The notes beneath the pieces were generated by a model that worked only from the letters and a program-made list of their open reading frames with translations, was not told the origin of the DNA and searched no databases. Made by a program: the position numbers and the translations under genes. Of a stretch of 44,681 bases of DNA, positions 43,593 through 44,681 are shown in pieces. The stretch covers positions 1-44,681 of the forward strand of contig CALESY010000004.1 in the NCBI GenBank assembly GCA_937919945.1, in the 5' to 3' direction. This DNA comes from an uncultured Chitinophagaceae bacterium. Lineage in GTDB: Bacteria > Bacteroidota > Bacteroidia > Chitinophagales > Chitinophagaceae. The first letter of the stretch is position 1, and each line of letters begins with the position of its first letter.

Positions 43593-44681
43593 TTATTCCT
43601 CCTCTTCCATTTCACGTTCAGCTTTTCGCTGTTCTCTTTTTTCCTGACGTTCTTTTTTAGCACGCTGCTTTTGCAGTTCTTTACGAATACGCTCTTCTTC
43701 TTCAGCTGCTTCCTGTTCCTCACGCTCACGTTGTTCGCGGGCTAAGCGTTCTTTTTCCCTTTGTGCTTCACGTTCTTCGCGCGCTTTTTCCAATTTTCGT
43801 TGTCTTTCTTCTGAAGCCTGACGGGCAGCTTCTATGGCTTCCTCCTGTTTTTGCTGCTTTATCTTCTCTTGTTTTCTGCGTTCCATTTCTGCTTTTACCT
43901 CAGCATCCATCTGGCTTTGCAATACCCTTTCTCTTGCTTGTCGTTCAAACTCTCTCGCCTCACGTTCTTTTTTAGCCTTCTCATCTTCAGCAGCCAAACG
44001 GGCACGCTCGGCCTTCTCCTGCGCTTCTCTTTCTTGCTGCTTTTTAGCAGCTAATACAGCCTTGCGTTTAGCTTCTTCGGCTATTGCTTTTTCTTCAGCA
44101 ACTATGCGTGCTTGTTCTGCTTTTTCTTCTTCAAGCCGAGCCTTTTCTGCAGCTTCTCTTTCTTGCCTTCTTTGTGCAGCTAATTCTGCTCTTCTGGCAG
44201 CTTCTTTGGCTTGTGCTTCTTTTTCTGCAGCAAGCATAGCGGCTTCCGCAGCTTCAGCTTCTTGTTGCTTTCGTATCTTCTCTTGTCGCTTACGTTCAAC
44301 TTCTGCCTGCACTTCAGCTTCTATCGCTCGTTCTCTTGCTTTGCGCTCTATTTCTTTCCGCTCTTTTTCTTTCATTGCAGCTTCCTCCTCTGCGGCAATA
44401 CGGGCCATTTCAGCTTCTTCTTCCTCTATCCTTTTTTGCTCTCGTGCTTCTTTTTCTTTCTGCTTTTGCGCTGCCAATGCCGCTTTCCTTTCTGCTTCTT
44501 TGGCAGCAGCTTCATCCTTAGCTGCACGTTCAGCCGCAGCTTTTGCCTCTTGTTCTGCTTTTACTTTGGCAACTTCGGCTTCTTTAGCTAGACGTTCAGC
44601 CTCTTCTTTTTCTTCTCTGGCTTGCTTTTCAGCCAACTTTTGTTTTTCTTTTTCAATTTTATCCAGACTTATGCGCTTTTG
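43593..44681 (-). CDS. Long charged coiled-coil protein, C-terminal part (runs off right edge)
   Basis: I read 362 codons to a stop at 43593; the frame is open to the window end, so the N-terminus is missing. The sequence is almost only Glu, Lys, Arg, Ala, Gln, with one Phe and no Pro, Gly, Trp or Cys that I found, and is predicted to be one continuous helix or coiled coil. An internal duplication is visible: KEAERKAALAAQKQKEKEA recurs as KEAARRAELAAQRRQEREA and again as EEAKRKAVLAAKKQQEREA; ERKARERAIEAEVQAEVERK recurs in altered form as ERQARERVLQSQMDAEVKAE. It ends EREMEEEE. It resembles TolA or myosin-like charged helices only by composition, so no function is assigned. Confidence 0.8.
   Translation of the reverse strand, partial: QKRISLDKIEKEKQKLAEKQAREEKEEAERLAKEAEVAKVKAEQEAKAAAERAAKDEAAAKEAERKAALAAQKQKEKEAREQKRIEEEEAEMARIAAEEEAAMKEKERKEIERKARERAIEAEVQAEVERKRQEKIRKQQEAEAAEAAMLAAEKEAQAKEAARRAELAAQRRQEREAAEKARLEEEKAEQARIVAEEKAIAEEAKRKAVLAAKKQQEREAQEKAERARLAAEDEKAKKEREAREFERQARERVLQSQMDAEVKAEMERRKQEKIKQQKQEEAIEAARQASEERQRKLEKAREEREAQREKERLAREQREREEQEAAEEEERIRKELQKQRAKKERQEKREQRKAEREMEEEE

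Noticed and set aside
1..44681. Search for transposases, integrases, phage genes, defence systems or attachment sites next to the tRNAs
   Set aside because: No gene, terminal repeat or tRNA fragment duplicate of that kind was seen; gene content and codon style look like native chromosome throughout.

Overview
The window is chromosomal DNA of a Bacteroidota bacterium, most like the Chitinophagaceae/Sphingobacteriia side of the phylum. Four things support this. Secreted proteins end in type IX secretion (T9SS) sorting domains (type A on the M43 protease and the LamG protein, type B on a 2,697-residue adhesin). Promoters have the phylum's TTTG / TAnnTTTG form. There is a LytS/LytTR two-component pair whose sensor has Reg_prop and Y_Y_Y domains. 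Cytochrome maturation genes are of the CcmBC type with a Bacteroidota-type CcmD. The organism cannot be named from the sequence alone. No transposase, phage gene, CRISPR array or rRNA was seen, and no stretch over 300 bp lacks a gene.

Layout. 1-1216: the N-terminal part of a secreted PNGase F-like protein, running off the left edge. 1335-5098: der and rimO (one unit), then convergent dprA. 5180-7881: a small lipoprotein and a secreted prolyl oligopeptidase, convergent on a shared terminator. 8002-12873: a TamB-type envelope assembly protein. 12876-18940: four GT4-type glycosyltransferases with ribBA lying between two of them, probably for a surface glycan. 18921-19613: an FtsE-type ATPase. 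19731-30311: an M43 metalloprotease and the giant modular adhesin, both on the minus strand. 30442-30747: tRNA-Gly and tRNA-Leu with a textbook promoter and two hairpin terminators. 30875-33937: ccmB, ccmC, ccmD and glutamate dehydrogenase. 34014-39379: a LamG T9SS protein, a LytTR regulator, its sensor kinase and an unknown exported protein. 39589-41853: aconitase. 41923-43280: tcdA and a short TatD (coupled). 43362-44681: a PspC peptide and a long charged coiled-coil protein running off the right edge.

The observation I rate highest is regulatory. Upstream of the sensor kinase gene and of the LamG gene, which flank the LytTR operon, there is the same arrangement: two TCRTGAA direct repeats exactly 21 bp apart, then exactly 30 bp, then a degenerate -7 box. 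The 21-bp period is that of known LytTR-family operators. This suggests an autoregulated two-component switch whose output includes a secreted lectin-fold surface protein. Second is the adhesin, whose core is an ordered mosaic of three module types (A, B, C) with about one disulfide-capable cysteine pair per module. Third is a perfect inverted repeat in the predicted 5' end of the ribBA transcript.
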